A stretch of 24,397 bases of DNA from Spirogloea muscicola (GCA_009602725.1 WELB01000027.1:332755-357151), one strand, 5' to 3'. Numbered from the stretch's first letter, positions 1 through 10,000 are shown. Numbers and translations are program-made. The notes: generated from the sequence alone by a model not told the origin.

Positions 1-376
1 TCAGGCGTATGCTCTGCATCAGAAAGCTGGTCGAGCCTTAGCTGCTGGCACAAGAGCTAGTCAATTGCTGTCCGGTATTCGAGCGTCAGCTAGCGACCTC
101 TATGTGCTGACTCGTGGTTACTGAGCGGGTCAGCTTAGCAGCAGGTGACGTACATTTGTCCAATGTGCTTGCCTTTGTACTTGGCCACACATGGCCTCCC
201 CATCTCTTAATATACACGCATTTTCTGATGGGCGAAGGCGGGTACCGGCCAGGCTAGCGGCGGGTAAAGGTGAAAGAAAAAAGATCGTGTATTAGAAAGA
301 AATGTAGGCCAAATGGCCAGGTACAAAGGCAAGCACATCTTAAAATCAGTGAAAGGGTGAGGGAATAGCAATCCCA

Positions 377-467
377 GGCTACACTGGCCTTGGGGATAAG
401 GGTGGAGGGGCAGAGCAGCAATACCGGTCTCAGGGCTACACTGGCCTTGGGATTGAGGGTGGAGGGT
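377..467. repeat. Short tandem duplication, period 57 bp
   Basis: The segment GGCTACACTGGCCTTGGG followed by a GGGTGGAGGG block occurs at 377-410 and again at 434-467 with a few differences. The copies are separated by about 23 bp of unrelated sequence. It lies in non-coding DNA. Confidence 0.75.
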
Positions 468-542
468 GGAGCCAAATAGGCCAAAGCGGCTGCTCCAAAA
501 ACAATTCCATTCTTTCTGACCGGCATAAGCGAGCGGAGGGCT

Positions 543-568
543 AGGACCGAGCAGTTCTGCTCGGTCCT
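543..568. repeat. Perfect 12-bp inverted repeat with 2-nt spacer
   Basis: AGGACCGAGCAG (543-554), then TT, then its exact reverse complement CTGCTCGGTCCT (557-568). Either strand could fold into a tight hairpin or extrude a cruciform. It stands just left of the trinucleotide tract at 593-665. Function is unknown. Confidence 0.85.
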
Positions 569-592
569 GTCTCCTTCCCTGAGCCGATTTCT

Positions 593-665
593 CCGCCGCC
601 GCCGCCGCCGCTGTCGTCGTCGCTCCTGCCGTCGTCGCTGCCGCTGTCGTTGCCGCTGCCGCCGT
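593..665. repeat. Imperfect GCC/GTC trinucleotide tract
   Basis: A run of GCC units grades into GTC, GCT and GTT units with a constant 3-bp period. Similar GCC tracts elsewhere in the window sit at or near gene starts, but no gene start is evident here. Confidence 0.85.
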
Positions 666-1352
666 CCCCGCTGATACATCAGCGGACATCGAGCGCGCGT
701 TGGCCGTGCCAAGAAGGCACGGGTAGGCGTGGAAAACCGGATCTGCCCTTGAGGAGCCTTCTACCGGAGAACTCCGTCCACCAGTGCGTAAACAGGCGCA
801 TTGGCAAGACACGCTCTGAACATTGTCACAGAGATCATTTGTCTGCATTGTTGACTATATCATCTACGGGGGATGCATTATATGCATCTTTGCATGTACT
901 AACAAAGATCCGCTAGTAGTGCAAACAGCAATAGAGCACTAAGTCCCTAATTGGGCGTACATTGATACCGGCACTTGATACCTTGAGTTACCGGGTTACT
1001 GGCACTCAATACACATGGTCACTTGTCACTGAGACCACTGGTGACCGTGCCCAAGACCCTAAGGGGTCATTTATCAATACCAAATCTAGTTCATTGCACT
1101 GCTGTTGATTGCTTGGTGTCGTCCACTCACTCGTGTACAGGACCGAGTAGAGCTCTTCGTTGTTTGAGATCTGATTCTTGCCTCAGAGATTGTCTTGGAT
1201 AGAGCTTGTGGCATTGATTCTGATTTCTACACCGAGGTTGTGTCTTTGTGTGGCTACGACATTTCAGGCTGTTCACAATAGTGCATGGACTTAAGAAGCG
1301 GCCAAACCATTGACACTGTTGAGCCGCCAGTTGACACATTAGCATTGCCGGT

Positions 1353-2638
1353 GTGGCTGATTTGCCTGCAGGAGACTCAGCAGTTATCCCCCGCAGACCA
1401 CGCCGCGCCATCATGTCAGGTACGCCAGGTGGTGACTCTCTGGCCAAAGTGAAACTTCATTACAATGCAGAGCTCTGTCAGCTAAGATTGCTGGGCAGTA
1501 CTATCAGTCGGGGTGATCAATTGCTGTTACTGGGGCCTTACTTTAGCTATGAGGCAGCAGATGTCTATGAGAGGCTGAAAGACGACCTCTTAACTAGGAC
1601 AACACCAGTCCCAGACAATGCATCAGCTGCAGAATAAGAAAGGGGTCCACAGTTGTTAGAGGATCCAGTCAAAGAGATGCTTAAGGCCTTAGAAGAACAG
1701 TTTCCCGAGAATACCAATATCTATAAACAGGAATTATTCAGGTTTAGCCGACTTCCGGATGAGTCAACAACCTTATATTATTTCCGGTTTGTAAAGCTTA
1801 TCGGAAAATCAGATACCCGCATCGCAAGTAGGAACTAGCACTGCAGTTCTTGCGTGTGATAGCGGGCAGGGATCTTAAGCGAATCCAGACTCTATTGTGG
1901 GTACGTCGTCAGCAGCTAGGAGAAACAGAGTATGACCTTAAGGATATCTACAAGGTCATGATGGAAAAGGAAGCTGACGATTTTTCGCTCCACATTGCGG
2001 ATGAGAGATTTGCAGGCAGTGGAAGTCTTCAGGGCTCCTCCAAAGTTGATATGATATCAGAAGGTATCAAGAGTGCTAATGCTGCTTTGACTTCTGATGT
2101 TCAGTATGTTGAGAGATTTTCTGGCCATCCTCGCCTGATCCCGGAGTGTCGTGGGTGTGGAAGGAAAGGCCATCTTAAGAAAGACTGCACAGTTTTGCAT
2201 CAGACTGCTGGTGCTAGGTGTGCATTGTCAAGGTCAGGTCACGTTGAACAGCAGTGCTGGCGTCAGTACCCTGAGAAAATGCCTATGTCTCTGAGAAGCA
2301 AGGTAGTTGCGGGGAATCCGCTACCATCGACCAATAGAGATGCTGAGTCTCAGGATGCTAAGTTTGACCAGATGGCTAGACAGATTGCTGAACTGACCAA
2401 GCAAATTGCTGTTATTCAGAAGCAGCAAGACTATAAGGTAGCTTCGTCTGTATTCCCTGATGGGAACATGCAGGAGGACGAGGATTTTCGTCCCGGCAGG
2501 GATGATCAGCACAATTCGGATGATGAGGATGAATGTGATGCCCATTTTGTTTCTGTTGTTGCAGCATTACCTGCAGCTATGACCAGCCAAGCAAGCAACC
2601 GACTTCTGTGGCTATGGTGGACAATACCAGTGGTATAA
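1353..2638 (+). pseudogene. Degraded retroelement gag with CCHC zinc knuckle
   Basis: This is a gag-like capsid/nucleocapsid gene of an LTR-type retroelement. The first ATG in frame is at 1413; the open frame reaches back to 1353. An in-frame TAA at 1635-1637 breaks it, the same frame resumes to 1838, and the coding sense then moves to another frame (from about 1845 to 2638), so at least one stop and one frameshift are present. The N-terminal part has charged helical gag-like sequence (ERLKDDLL; LKALEEQFPE). The C-terminal part has a canonical knuckle, CRGCGRKGHLKKDC (2147-2188, CX2CX4HX4C), and a second degenerate one in which a Cys reads Ser and the spacing is short. An Asp/Glu-rich tail follows. 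It lies directly upstream of a protease remnant. The call as gag rests on the knuckle plus that neighbour; the exact superfamily is not resolved. Confidence 0.75.
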
Positions 2639-2722
2639 ATCAAGTTACAACAGATTCTGCTACAGCAAAGCCAACCCTGGTAGTCCTGAACACAGGTGCT
2701 CAGCCCATCCTTATTGGTGCTT
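2608..2722 (+). pseudogene. Retropepsin remnant cut off by the methyltransferase inverted repeat
   Basis: In a different frame from the end of gag, this short stretch ends in PTLVVLNTGAQPILIG, which fits the flap-proximal active-site segment of retroviral-type aspartic proteases (normally Leu-Asp-Thr-Gly-Ala). The catalytic Asp is an Asn here (codon AAC, 2689-2691), so the enzyme would be inactive. Similarity stops right after LIG, where the left arm of the methyltransferase inverted repeat begins (about 2721). No reverse transcriptase, RNase H or integrase is visible downstream. The family call rests on a short motif plus position after a zinc-knuckle gag. Confidence 0.6.
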
Positions 2723-3171
2723 TGCTGAGACCTTGGCAGGGAGATCCTGCCGCAACCAAGTTCACAGGAGGAAGACGGCGCAGCATTCCTGGCTGAACTG
2801 CCTGCTTGAAATCCTGTGGTAACATGGTATCCCATTGGTCAAAAGTTGACTGTTGAAGCAATGTTGGGTATTGTTGGAGCAGAAGGTTGATATGGTGCTG
2901 AGCGGTCTCTCGAGCTTCGTCGTCAATGTCGATGGAAAAGTACCGAGCCACCTTAATGTGACTCTGGCATGCCGCCTTCAACCCGTTGGCAGTACCACCA
3001 AACAGCTCCAACTGGAGCTGTTTGGTGACAATGCCCTCTGGGGGCAAATTCCAATCGATGACTCCGTGGTAAAATACTCCCATCCTGTCCACCAACTCGG
3101 TGCCGGCATTTGTGTGTACAATAGGAGGCTGCGCCTTCAGAGTCTCTTCAAGCCACGCCTTGTCAGCTCGC
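2721..3171 (-). pseudogene. Partial C5-cytosine DNA methyltransferase, left (inverted) copy
   Basis: Read on the minus strand, this is the N-terminal half of a C5-cytosine DNA methyltransferase domain, which transfers methyl groups from S-adenosylmethionine to cytosine. Motif I is ELFGGTANGLKAA (cofactor binding), motif II is IDIDDEA, and motif IV is SPCQGLSK with the catalytic Cys in PCQ. An N-terminal extension (KAWLEETLKAQPP, then YHGVIDWNLPPEG) precedes motif I. The C-terminal half (motifs VI-X and target recognition) is absent: the copy ends a few residues after PCQGLSK at its junction with the protease remnant. The minus-strand open frame begins in the other arm at 3269 and runs across the 26-bp spacer. 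It is a near-mirror of the right copy and differs at several residues (FSID versus YID; AAGS versus VAGF). A 15-bp micro-palindrome is inserted just before motif I. It is probably non-functional. Confidence 0.85.
2996..3027. repeat. Nested 15-bp perfect micro-palindrome in the left arm
   Basis: CACCAAACAGCTCCA (2996-3010), AC, then its exact reverse complement TGGAGCTGTTTGGTG (3013-3027). The right arm has a single copy of this segment followed directly by the upstream sequence, so the second half in the left arm is an extra, inverted copy of the motif I start. It looks like a template-switch event. Confidence 0.85.
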
Positions 3172-3197
3172 ATTTGACCCACCAAAGGAAAGCATAG

Positions 3198-3725
3198 GCG
3201 AGCAGACGAGGCGTGGGTTGAAGGGACTCTGAAGGCGCAGCCTCCTATTGTACACACAAATGCAGGCACCGAGTTGGTGGACAGGATGGGAGTATTTTAC
3301 CACGGAGTCATCGATTGGAATTTGCCCCCAGAGGGCATTTCATGTTGGAGCTGTTTGGTGGTACTGCCAACGGGTTGAAGGCGGCATGCCAGAGTCACAT
3401 TAAGGTGGCTCGGTACTGTTACATTGACATTGACGATGAAGCTCGAGAGACCGCTCAGCACCATATCAACCTTCTGCTCCAACAATACCCAACATTGCTT
3501 CAACAGTCAACTATTGACCAATGGGATAACATGTTACCACAGGATATCACGCAGGCAGTTCAGCCAGGAATGCTGCGCCGTCTTCCTCCTGTGAACTTGG
3601 TTGTGGCAGGATTTCCCTGCCAAGGTCTCAGCAAAAATAAAGAGCTTCCTCCATTTCAAGTTCTGGTAAAAGCACACCATGTCATCTGTTGGTTACTTCA
3701 TGTCAGTTATCCAGCGCAATATTGA
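3198..3725 (+). pseudogene. Partial C5-cytosine DNA methyltransferase, right copy
   Basis: This is the plus-strand partner of the copy at 2721-3171. The open frame from 3315 carries motif I (MLELFGGTANGLKAA), motif II (YIDIDDEA) and motif IV (VVAGFPCQGLSK, catalytic Cys). The N-terminal extension is present at DNA level (3205-3340) but in another frame, so a 1-bp-type frameshift separates it from motif I. After PCQGLSK the copy leaves the inverted repeat (about 3635), continues with roughly 30 unrecognisable residues and stops at 3725. No motif VI (ENV) or later motif can be read, so the catalytic domain is truncated. Methyltransferases carried by retrotransposons are known in some algae and dinoflagellates, and the adjacent gag/protease remnant supports that origin here. 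Confidence 0.85.
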
Positions 3726-4185
3726 TGTAGTTCTTTGATTTCTCGGCTTTTCGTTGCTTTTTACTTTTCTTTCATAATGTGGACGTTGCCAACCACGTGT
3801 ACTCTGACGTGTCACCTGAATTCTTTACAAATCTGCCCTATCGACATTCCCTTGCAATCGACACTCTATGGCATGACAAAGGGCCGGAAAGAAACAGCTC
3901 CTCTTTTCACTTGAATGCAATGGCCGCGATAGGAAGAAGAACAGTAAACTCATCTAAAGTGGGCGAGGGCTGTGAAAAGCCAGCCCGAAAAGGACTTTGA
4001 CGTTGTCCGAAAGGCCGGAAAGAAAACGCGACGAGGCACGTCATCCGGCACCCCGTCGGTGGGTGAGAGGCTGACGCGGTAGTCCCCTCCCTGCGATAAC
4101 CACGTGGCGCTAATGTCGGGGAAAGGCATCGGCTCGGTCGTCAGCATGTGTGTGCCACTCCGGCGCCCCCCGCGCCTGAGTTATA
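3726..4185. other. Non-coding stretch between retroelement and poly-C/poly-T block
   Basis: No gene is recognised. The short open frames here have no domain-like content. It contains a minus-strand copy of the dispersed stem-loop repeat (about 3957-4018) and a CCACGTGG G-box-type palindrome at 4100-4107. Confidence 0.6.
3957..4018 (-). repeat. Dispersed stem-loop repeat, copy 1
   Basis: Reverse-complemented, it reads TTTCCGGCCTTTCGGACAA, then GTCAA, then a stem-loop GGGCTGGCTTTTCACAGCCC, then TCGCCC. The core (3967-3986) can pair GGGCTG with CAGCCC. It is closely similar to the copy at 10235-10312. Confidence 0.7.
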
Positions 4186-4357
<172 letters not shown>

Positions 4358-4491
4358 GCCTGGCAGGCGCTCGAGCGCCGGGCCGGCGAGCCGGCCATGG
4401 AGGGTCGCCGCTGGCACGCCGCCCCTGTGGAGCCGCGGGCGCGGCGCCGCTGGCAGCTGCCACTGATTCCGGCGGCCTTCTTCGGCCCACC

Positions 4492-7400
4492 ATGAAGGGC
4501 CGCGCGGAGGCGGGGCGGCAGCGGGCCTCCGCCAAGCACGGGCGCGCTCAGGACGGCGGCGGCGCTGCCGTCGCTGTGCTCGGAAAGGCCGCAAAGGGCT
4601 CTGGAAAACCTGCCGCCGTGGACGCCGCCGCCGCCGCCGCCGCCGCTGCCGCCGGCAAGGCCATCTTTGCCGGCGTTCACGCACTGTTCGTGGAGGAGGG
4701 AGTGCCGCCCGTCCGGCTGCAGGTCAGGCTCCGCGGCATAGGGAAACTCTGCTTTAAGGCCCTCAGATGCTCTCAGTGACTGTAGCTGATGTCGGGACAG
4801 GCGGTCCTGAGACGCCGCCGCAGGTGTGGAAGCGGCGGCTGGAGCAGCTCGGCGGCGTGGCCGAGCACCACATGGTGCGGCGCGTGACGCACGTGCTCGC
4901 CGCCTCCTGGAAGCACGTCGAGTCGCGGCTCGGCTCTGAGCGCGCCCGCAAGCTCAAGGCGGTGGGTCCCACTGCGGCCCTGCTACCTTGCACTCGTGCT
5001 GTGCCTGCATTGTCCATCGAGACCCGCCCGGAGACACAATCTTGCCTCAGTGAGCTGCTCTTTACCAGCCTTTAGCATAGCCACGAATGATCGTGCTGTG
5101 GCGTCTCAATCAGCAGGTGTATGCTACAGACTGGCTGATCTATGATGCTAACACTGTGGCCTCGTATCGGTGCGCCAGGTGGCAGCAGCATACTCGTGGT
5201 TGGAGGACAGCCTGACTCGTGGGGAGCGGCTTCCTGCGGAGCAATACCGCCTGGCTGGGGCTCCTGAGGGAGCTGGCGAGCAGAGCTCCGACTCGAGCTT
5301 TGTCTTCTCGCAGGACACGCAGCCGCTGTCGGCGTCCCTGACCGGCACCAGTATCGCATCGCCGCCGTCAGCGCTCAGCAAGCGGCGGCGAAGCGAGGGC
5401 GCTGGCGACAAGGACCAGGAGCACTGGCTGCGTGCAATCCATGACGGCGCCCAGTATGGCGCCGTCCACGGCCGCAGCGGGTCCAAGGAGAAGGCCAGGC
5501 TGCGCGCTGCTGCAGCGGAGGACGCAGAAGATGGAGGGCGTGAGGAGACTGGGGAGGGTGGCGGGGTCCTATCCGCTGCCCGTGGTGAAGGAGAGGAGGA
5601 CGACGAGGCCGGCAGCGACACCGGCAGCGGCGTCAGCAGCGGCAGCCGCAGCTCCGGTCACAAACATACAGGCGCGACAGTCTCCCAGAGTGACACTGTG
5701 AGCTCCCTTTCCCTCCCTTCCTGCTCCTCTCGCTTAAGGAGTTGAGCACATTTCCATAGATTGGGGTTACCAGCATAGTCACGTAGCCGTTATTGCTTTT
5801 TGCAGTCTGCGCTGGTGTACGTACTCCCGGACCTGAATGCCCACATAACTGGGCCCTTCAAGGAGCTCCAGAGCATCTACAGTGATGGTATGTACGTGCC
5901 TTTATCCGTATGTACGTGCCTGCCCTCCCTTTCATTGCCTGCTTGCCTCTTCCCTACTCCTTCATGGTCCTTGTCTGTATGTCAGCCTGTCCTGAGCCGA
6001 AGGCAGGTGACGGTGTGGTGCGCAGCGCTTGGGGACGATCGGCGCTACTTCAGCTACTACAAGGCCCTTTCAGTGCTTGAGAAGTTGCCATTCAAGATTA
6101 CAAGCGCTGACCAAGTCAAGGGCCTGCCTGCCATTGGCAAATCCCTACAAGACCACGTGAGATGCCAACCCCCTCCTTGCGAGTCTCGCAAAGTAAAGTA
6201 AAGTAACATGCAGCCCCAATGATCATTTGGATGGAGACTGTAAGAGACACTTGTGGCGTTAAAAGGAACTGTCCAGAATGCTCTGCAGGAGTTTGTAGTG
6301 CCTGGTATTGCTGCTGCATTATCAGATCCTGGAACAAGCTGTATGCGTACAATGCCCTTACCGGGCTTGTGATCTAATATAGGGACATCGAATTGTGCGC
6401 TGCAGGTAAGGGAGATCTTGGCAACAGGAAAGCTGCAGAAGCTTGAGAACTACAAGACTGACGAGAAGGTGAGGCAGGGGTAGCATGAGATGCCAACACG
6501 AAGCCGGCTTGGCTCTTGTGCAGAGCAGTCACAGGGCCGCATGATCTGGGCCGCAGGTGGTGGCGGTGCAAAGATTCGGGTCAGTTTGGGGCATCGGCCC
6601 CGTGACAGCGCGCAGGCTCTACGACATGGGCTACCGGACGCTGGAGGAGCTGGCACACGAGCCGTCACTAATGCCTGCACAGCGTGTCGGTCTACAGTTT
6701 CATGCTGACATAAGCAAGCGCATCCCTCGTGCCGAGGCAAGCCACCGCCGCCAGTACTTGACTTTTACCCTCAGACTGACGTTCGCAAGCTAGCTCCTCC
6801 GCAAGTATGTGTAGAGATGTCTCGTGTGAATTACTTTGTCCCTCTTAGTGCGACCCTGCTCATTTTGCAGGTGGAGGTGATGGAGAAGCTCGTCCAGGAT
6901 GTTGCACAGGAGATTCAGCCTGGGGTACTCACCTTTGCAACCACCCCAACTCCTTCCGTGTGATTATATGAGGTGGCAATAGATGTACATGCATGCAAAA
7001 GATCTTTGACTCAACTGTACTGCTTATGCAAGGGGCAAAACGCAACCTTATCTAATGATAGACATTCTTGCTGCATATCAAAGTCATTGTGTCTTTGTGC
7101 AGATATCTGTCCTTTGCGGAGGCTCCTACAGGCGAGGGAAGGCCACTGTTGGGGACATGGACATGGTTGTCACTCATCCCGATGGCCGCAGGTACATGAT
7201 TCAACTGTAGCTCAAGTAACCAAGTCTCACCCTTTATGTGTTCAGTATTTAAGAATCATCAAAACTTGAGGCTCTCAGGCCTGACTTCACCACAATCAGC
7301 AATCAGCATTCGAATTCAGCTGTCAGCTATAGGTTCAGTATCCATCATTAATTTGTCGAGACAAGGTGCACTGCCCTTCTACAAGTTGAGCCTCCTATGC

Positions 7401-8831
7401 CTTTTGCAGTGCCCGTACACATTAATGAGCTCGTCATTCCTCGCCTCCTAGGTCTTTCTAGCCTCGTCCTGTCTGCCATTTCTTGTGCATTTATAGATTC
7501 TTGAGCATGCAGATCGTATTGGGACACTCTGTCATCGTCTTGCTGTGGTCTGCAGTCATAGGGGATTCTTGCCAACGCTGGTCAAAGTGCTCAAGGACAG
7601 GGACTTTGTGACTGAAGACCTGATGGTGGGCCCAGTCAACAGCCTCGATGTAAGCCTCAGCCGCAGCTTTCCAATCGTTATAGCTCGTATTTGATTGCAA
7701 TAAGCAGAGTCGAATCAATTCTTAAGATAATTTGTAGCTGCTTGCAAGTTCAGTTTACATTGTTGCAGCAACATGTCATGCTTGACATCCCTGTGAGGGA
7801 TATCGTGTTTTTGTGTCAAACATCCAGGAGCATAGCAGTGGCGTGGACACCTACTTAGGCCTGTGCAAGTACCCTGGTCGGGAGCAAAGACATCGAATTG
7901 ATTTCAAGGTCGGCTGCAGTTTGGGAGGGTGGTCAATGGCATCTACTGTACAATGCTTCAGATCTTCTCTAGGGTGTAAGGATGAGACCCTGTTTAGCAT
8001 TGCTCGTTGCACCAGCCTGGAGCCGCTGTACTCTCGGCGAAAGAACTTAACTGGAAGGCCCACATTGTCCATCCTGATCTCCAGATTCTGGATGCAGGTG
8101 TATCCAACTGAGCAGTACGCTTTTGGCCTCATTGCCTGGACTGGCAATGATGTCCTCAACCGGAGGTGCGTCAAGTTGTTGGACTGGTGCATGTACTTCA
8201 TGCTGCCCACCTGTGACTGATGTGTGTCCACTGTCAATTCATAGGCGCGCATTTGGAGCTGCCATCCAGCCCTGCAGGCTGCCTTAGATGTTGTAGTCAC
8301 TCCAGGCAAAAGCCGAAATCAGGTTGTTCTCATTCCGTAGTGTTGACATAGATGATGTGAACGCAGGTGATACCTCAGTCATTGTCTGCTTCATACAGGT
8401 TCTCATTATGACGACTACTTATATCTTGGTCATGGCTGCAGGTTGAGGATCTTGGCAGAGTTTAAAGGGTATAAGCTGGACGACCATGGCCTTTTTCCTG
8501 CGGCCCGCGATAATCACCATCATACTGTGAGCAAGCTAGTCTCAAGGCCGCAGTCTGGCTGCTCAAGCCTCCCACTGACTCTGGTGTTATAAAATTTGTC
8601 GGCAAGGCAAAAGCCTGGTTTGCAGCGGGTGGCTGCTTGCTGGCAGCTACTTGCAGTTTGATGTCCACTGTGCTGTGTTGAGCCGACCTTTGCCTCCAAC
8701 TTTGCTTATGGCCTCCTCCCATGATGATGCAGGTGGCTGCTGCACCACGGGGCGTGGAGCTTTTGACGGAGCGCGAGGTTTTTGAGTATCTTGGCTTTCC
8801 GTGGCTGGAGCCTGCAGAGAGAAATCTGTAG
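4492..8831 (+). CDS. POLL: DNA polymerase lambda (family X), 14 coding exons
   Basis: A gap-filling repair polymerase for base-excision repair and non-homologous end joining, expected in the nucleus. Exons: 4492-4722, 4824-4961, 5179-5697, 5806-5887, 6026-6156, 6406-6468, 6557-6736, 6871-6924, 7103-7191, 7556-7649, 7828-7908, 8098-8165, 8442-8526, 8733-8831. The spliced frame is 637 residues without internal stops. Order: Ala run (about 44-53); BRCT domain (about 56-150); Ser/Glu-rich linker (150-295, one exon); helix-hairpin-helix/8-kDa region (about 324-385, GLPAIGK); polymerase palm with [16 protein letters not shown] (catalytic D484 and D486) and RIDFK (third Asp, D552); [11 protein letters not shown]; and a C-terminus of [14 protein letters not shown], typical of the plant enzyme. 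The start ATG has a good context and no upstream in-frame alternative. Introns are GT-AG except after 6736, which is GC-AG. The promoter is largely lost to the artefact that ends 135 bp upstream. The family call is very secure; individual boundaries were set by hand. Confidence 0.95.
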
Positions 8832-9256
8832 TATTGATGTGGTTGGTGGGCCAGGCCTCTTGCCCGTCAGGCAACCGGGACTGCTCAAGACAGCATCTGT
8901 GGATGCTTCTGCCAAAGTGGGAAGAGTGCCAGGGGTGTGTTTGTCGAGATAACATGGGGATTGCTATGTTGCGCTCTGCTACTTCAGCAGGTGGGTGAGT
9001 GATTCACATGTGCATAGCACGTGTATCCAGATTATGCTTCGTTAATCCTGTGGTCATGCTATCTGGTCGGCCTTCCATCTGGCATTTAGAGCGGCAAGCG
9101 GTTGACGTGGTTTGTGAGCATGGCCCTCGGTCTTCCTTACTCATTGTCAGCCTTGAGTTCTTCACGAGTGCGGTCTTGGACTTATAGCTGTCTCATGAGC
9201 TCTGTGTGGCTCAAATGAACAACGGTGTGCAGGGTTTTCTATCACCATGCCTACTT

Positions 9257-9276
9257 GGGCTTGCCATCCACAGCCG
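9257..9276 (+). repeat. Dispersed stem-loop repeat, short copy
   Basis: GGGCTTGCCATCCACAGCCG followed by TCGCCCTC matches the stem-loop core and its right flank (GGGCTGGC, 6-nt loop, ACAGCCC, TYGCCC) with a few changes. Confidence 0.5.
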
Positions 9277-10000
9277 TCGCCCTCTTTGAGGAACCCCTTC
9301 AGATTTTACAGCGAAGTGTTGGACTTGGCATCACTTGGTGGGCTTGCCAATCTGCAGCCACGTGAGAGGAGCCGCAACTGGCTGTCCAACGCGAAGTCCG
9401 CCATAAGGTAGGAAGGGAGGTTCTTCCAAGCAAACACTGTCTCTTCCTAGAGAGGCGGTGGCTCGAGAAAGCCAGCCAAGGAATTAGAGTGCTGGAGCAG
9501 GGACTTGGAAAGAAGGCACTGTTTCATAAGGGGCGGTGCAGAGAATGAGCCCCAAGTGAACAGACGAGGTCTGAGACAATTGAGCCCTATTGGAATGGGC
9601 AATGACTGTGAAGTCTATCCTAGAAGTAACAAGGCTGACTTCACTGAATGCCTTGCCAACAGGAGGAGGGGTGCAAACCACAACAGCATGCCATCACAGA
9701 GGCACGCTGCCAACAACACCTGCAAGGTGAACAACTCAGAGGAATTCGTACAAGGACTCGGCGAGGAGAGAAGTTGTAACACCAAGCAAAAGCCCATGGA
9801 AAATCATTGTGGTCTTCCCTTAGCCGGTTGCTTTGGCGCTTCTTCCTGAATAAGCACACCAAATCTGTTGTATACTCCGGGAGCACCCTACAATAGCAAG
9901 CACCTCGACCGGCTGAGAGTGGAAGCCTCTTCCATACTAGCACGGACCTCACCGGCAAGGTACTATATGATACTGGTGGGAGAGTTCGTCAATCCCATTT

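Larger units (their letters stand above)
1..1352. other. Non-coding stretch upstream of the retroelement
   Basis: I see no convincing gene here. The long minus-strand open frames over 207-848 come from an Arg- or Ala-coding trinucleotide tract and have no domain-like content. The stretch holds a short tandem duplication (377-467), a perfect 12-bp inverted repeat (543-568), a GCC/GTC tract (593-665) and an AT-richer part (about 840-1130) with short repeats around 960-1046. The part next to 1353 may be the 5' untranslated leader or LTR of the retroelement, but I found no matching second LTR in the window to prove it. Confidence 0.6.
2721..3635. repeat. Large inverted repeat, arms about 440-450 bp, 26-bp spacer
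   Basis: The left arm (2721-3171) is the reverse complement of the right arm (3198-3635) with a small percentage of mismatches and one short insertion in the left arm. The spacer is 3172-3197. Both arms end at the same point in the methyltransferase (just after PCQGLSK). A transcript across it would fold into a long hairpin. Confidence 0.9.

Noticed and set aside
254-848. Minus-strand open frames with Arg/Gln or Ala/Thr runs
   Set aside because: They are by-products of the GCC/GTC tract in three frames; no domain, no plausible exon structure.
2853-3197. Plus-strand frame in the left arm and its twin on the minus strand at 3297-3503
   Set aside because: They are antisense to the methyltransferase in each arm and appear twice only because of the inverted repeat.
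4390-4404. 15-bp identity GCCGGCCATGGAGGG shared with 23634-23648
   Set aside because: It is short and GC-rich; over a 24-kb window a match of this length can occur by chance, and flanks do not align.
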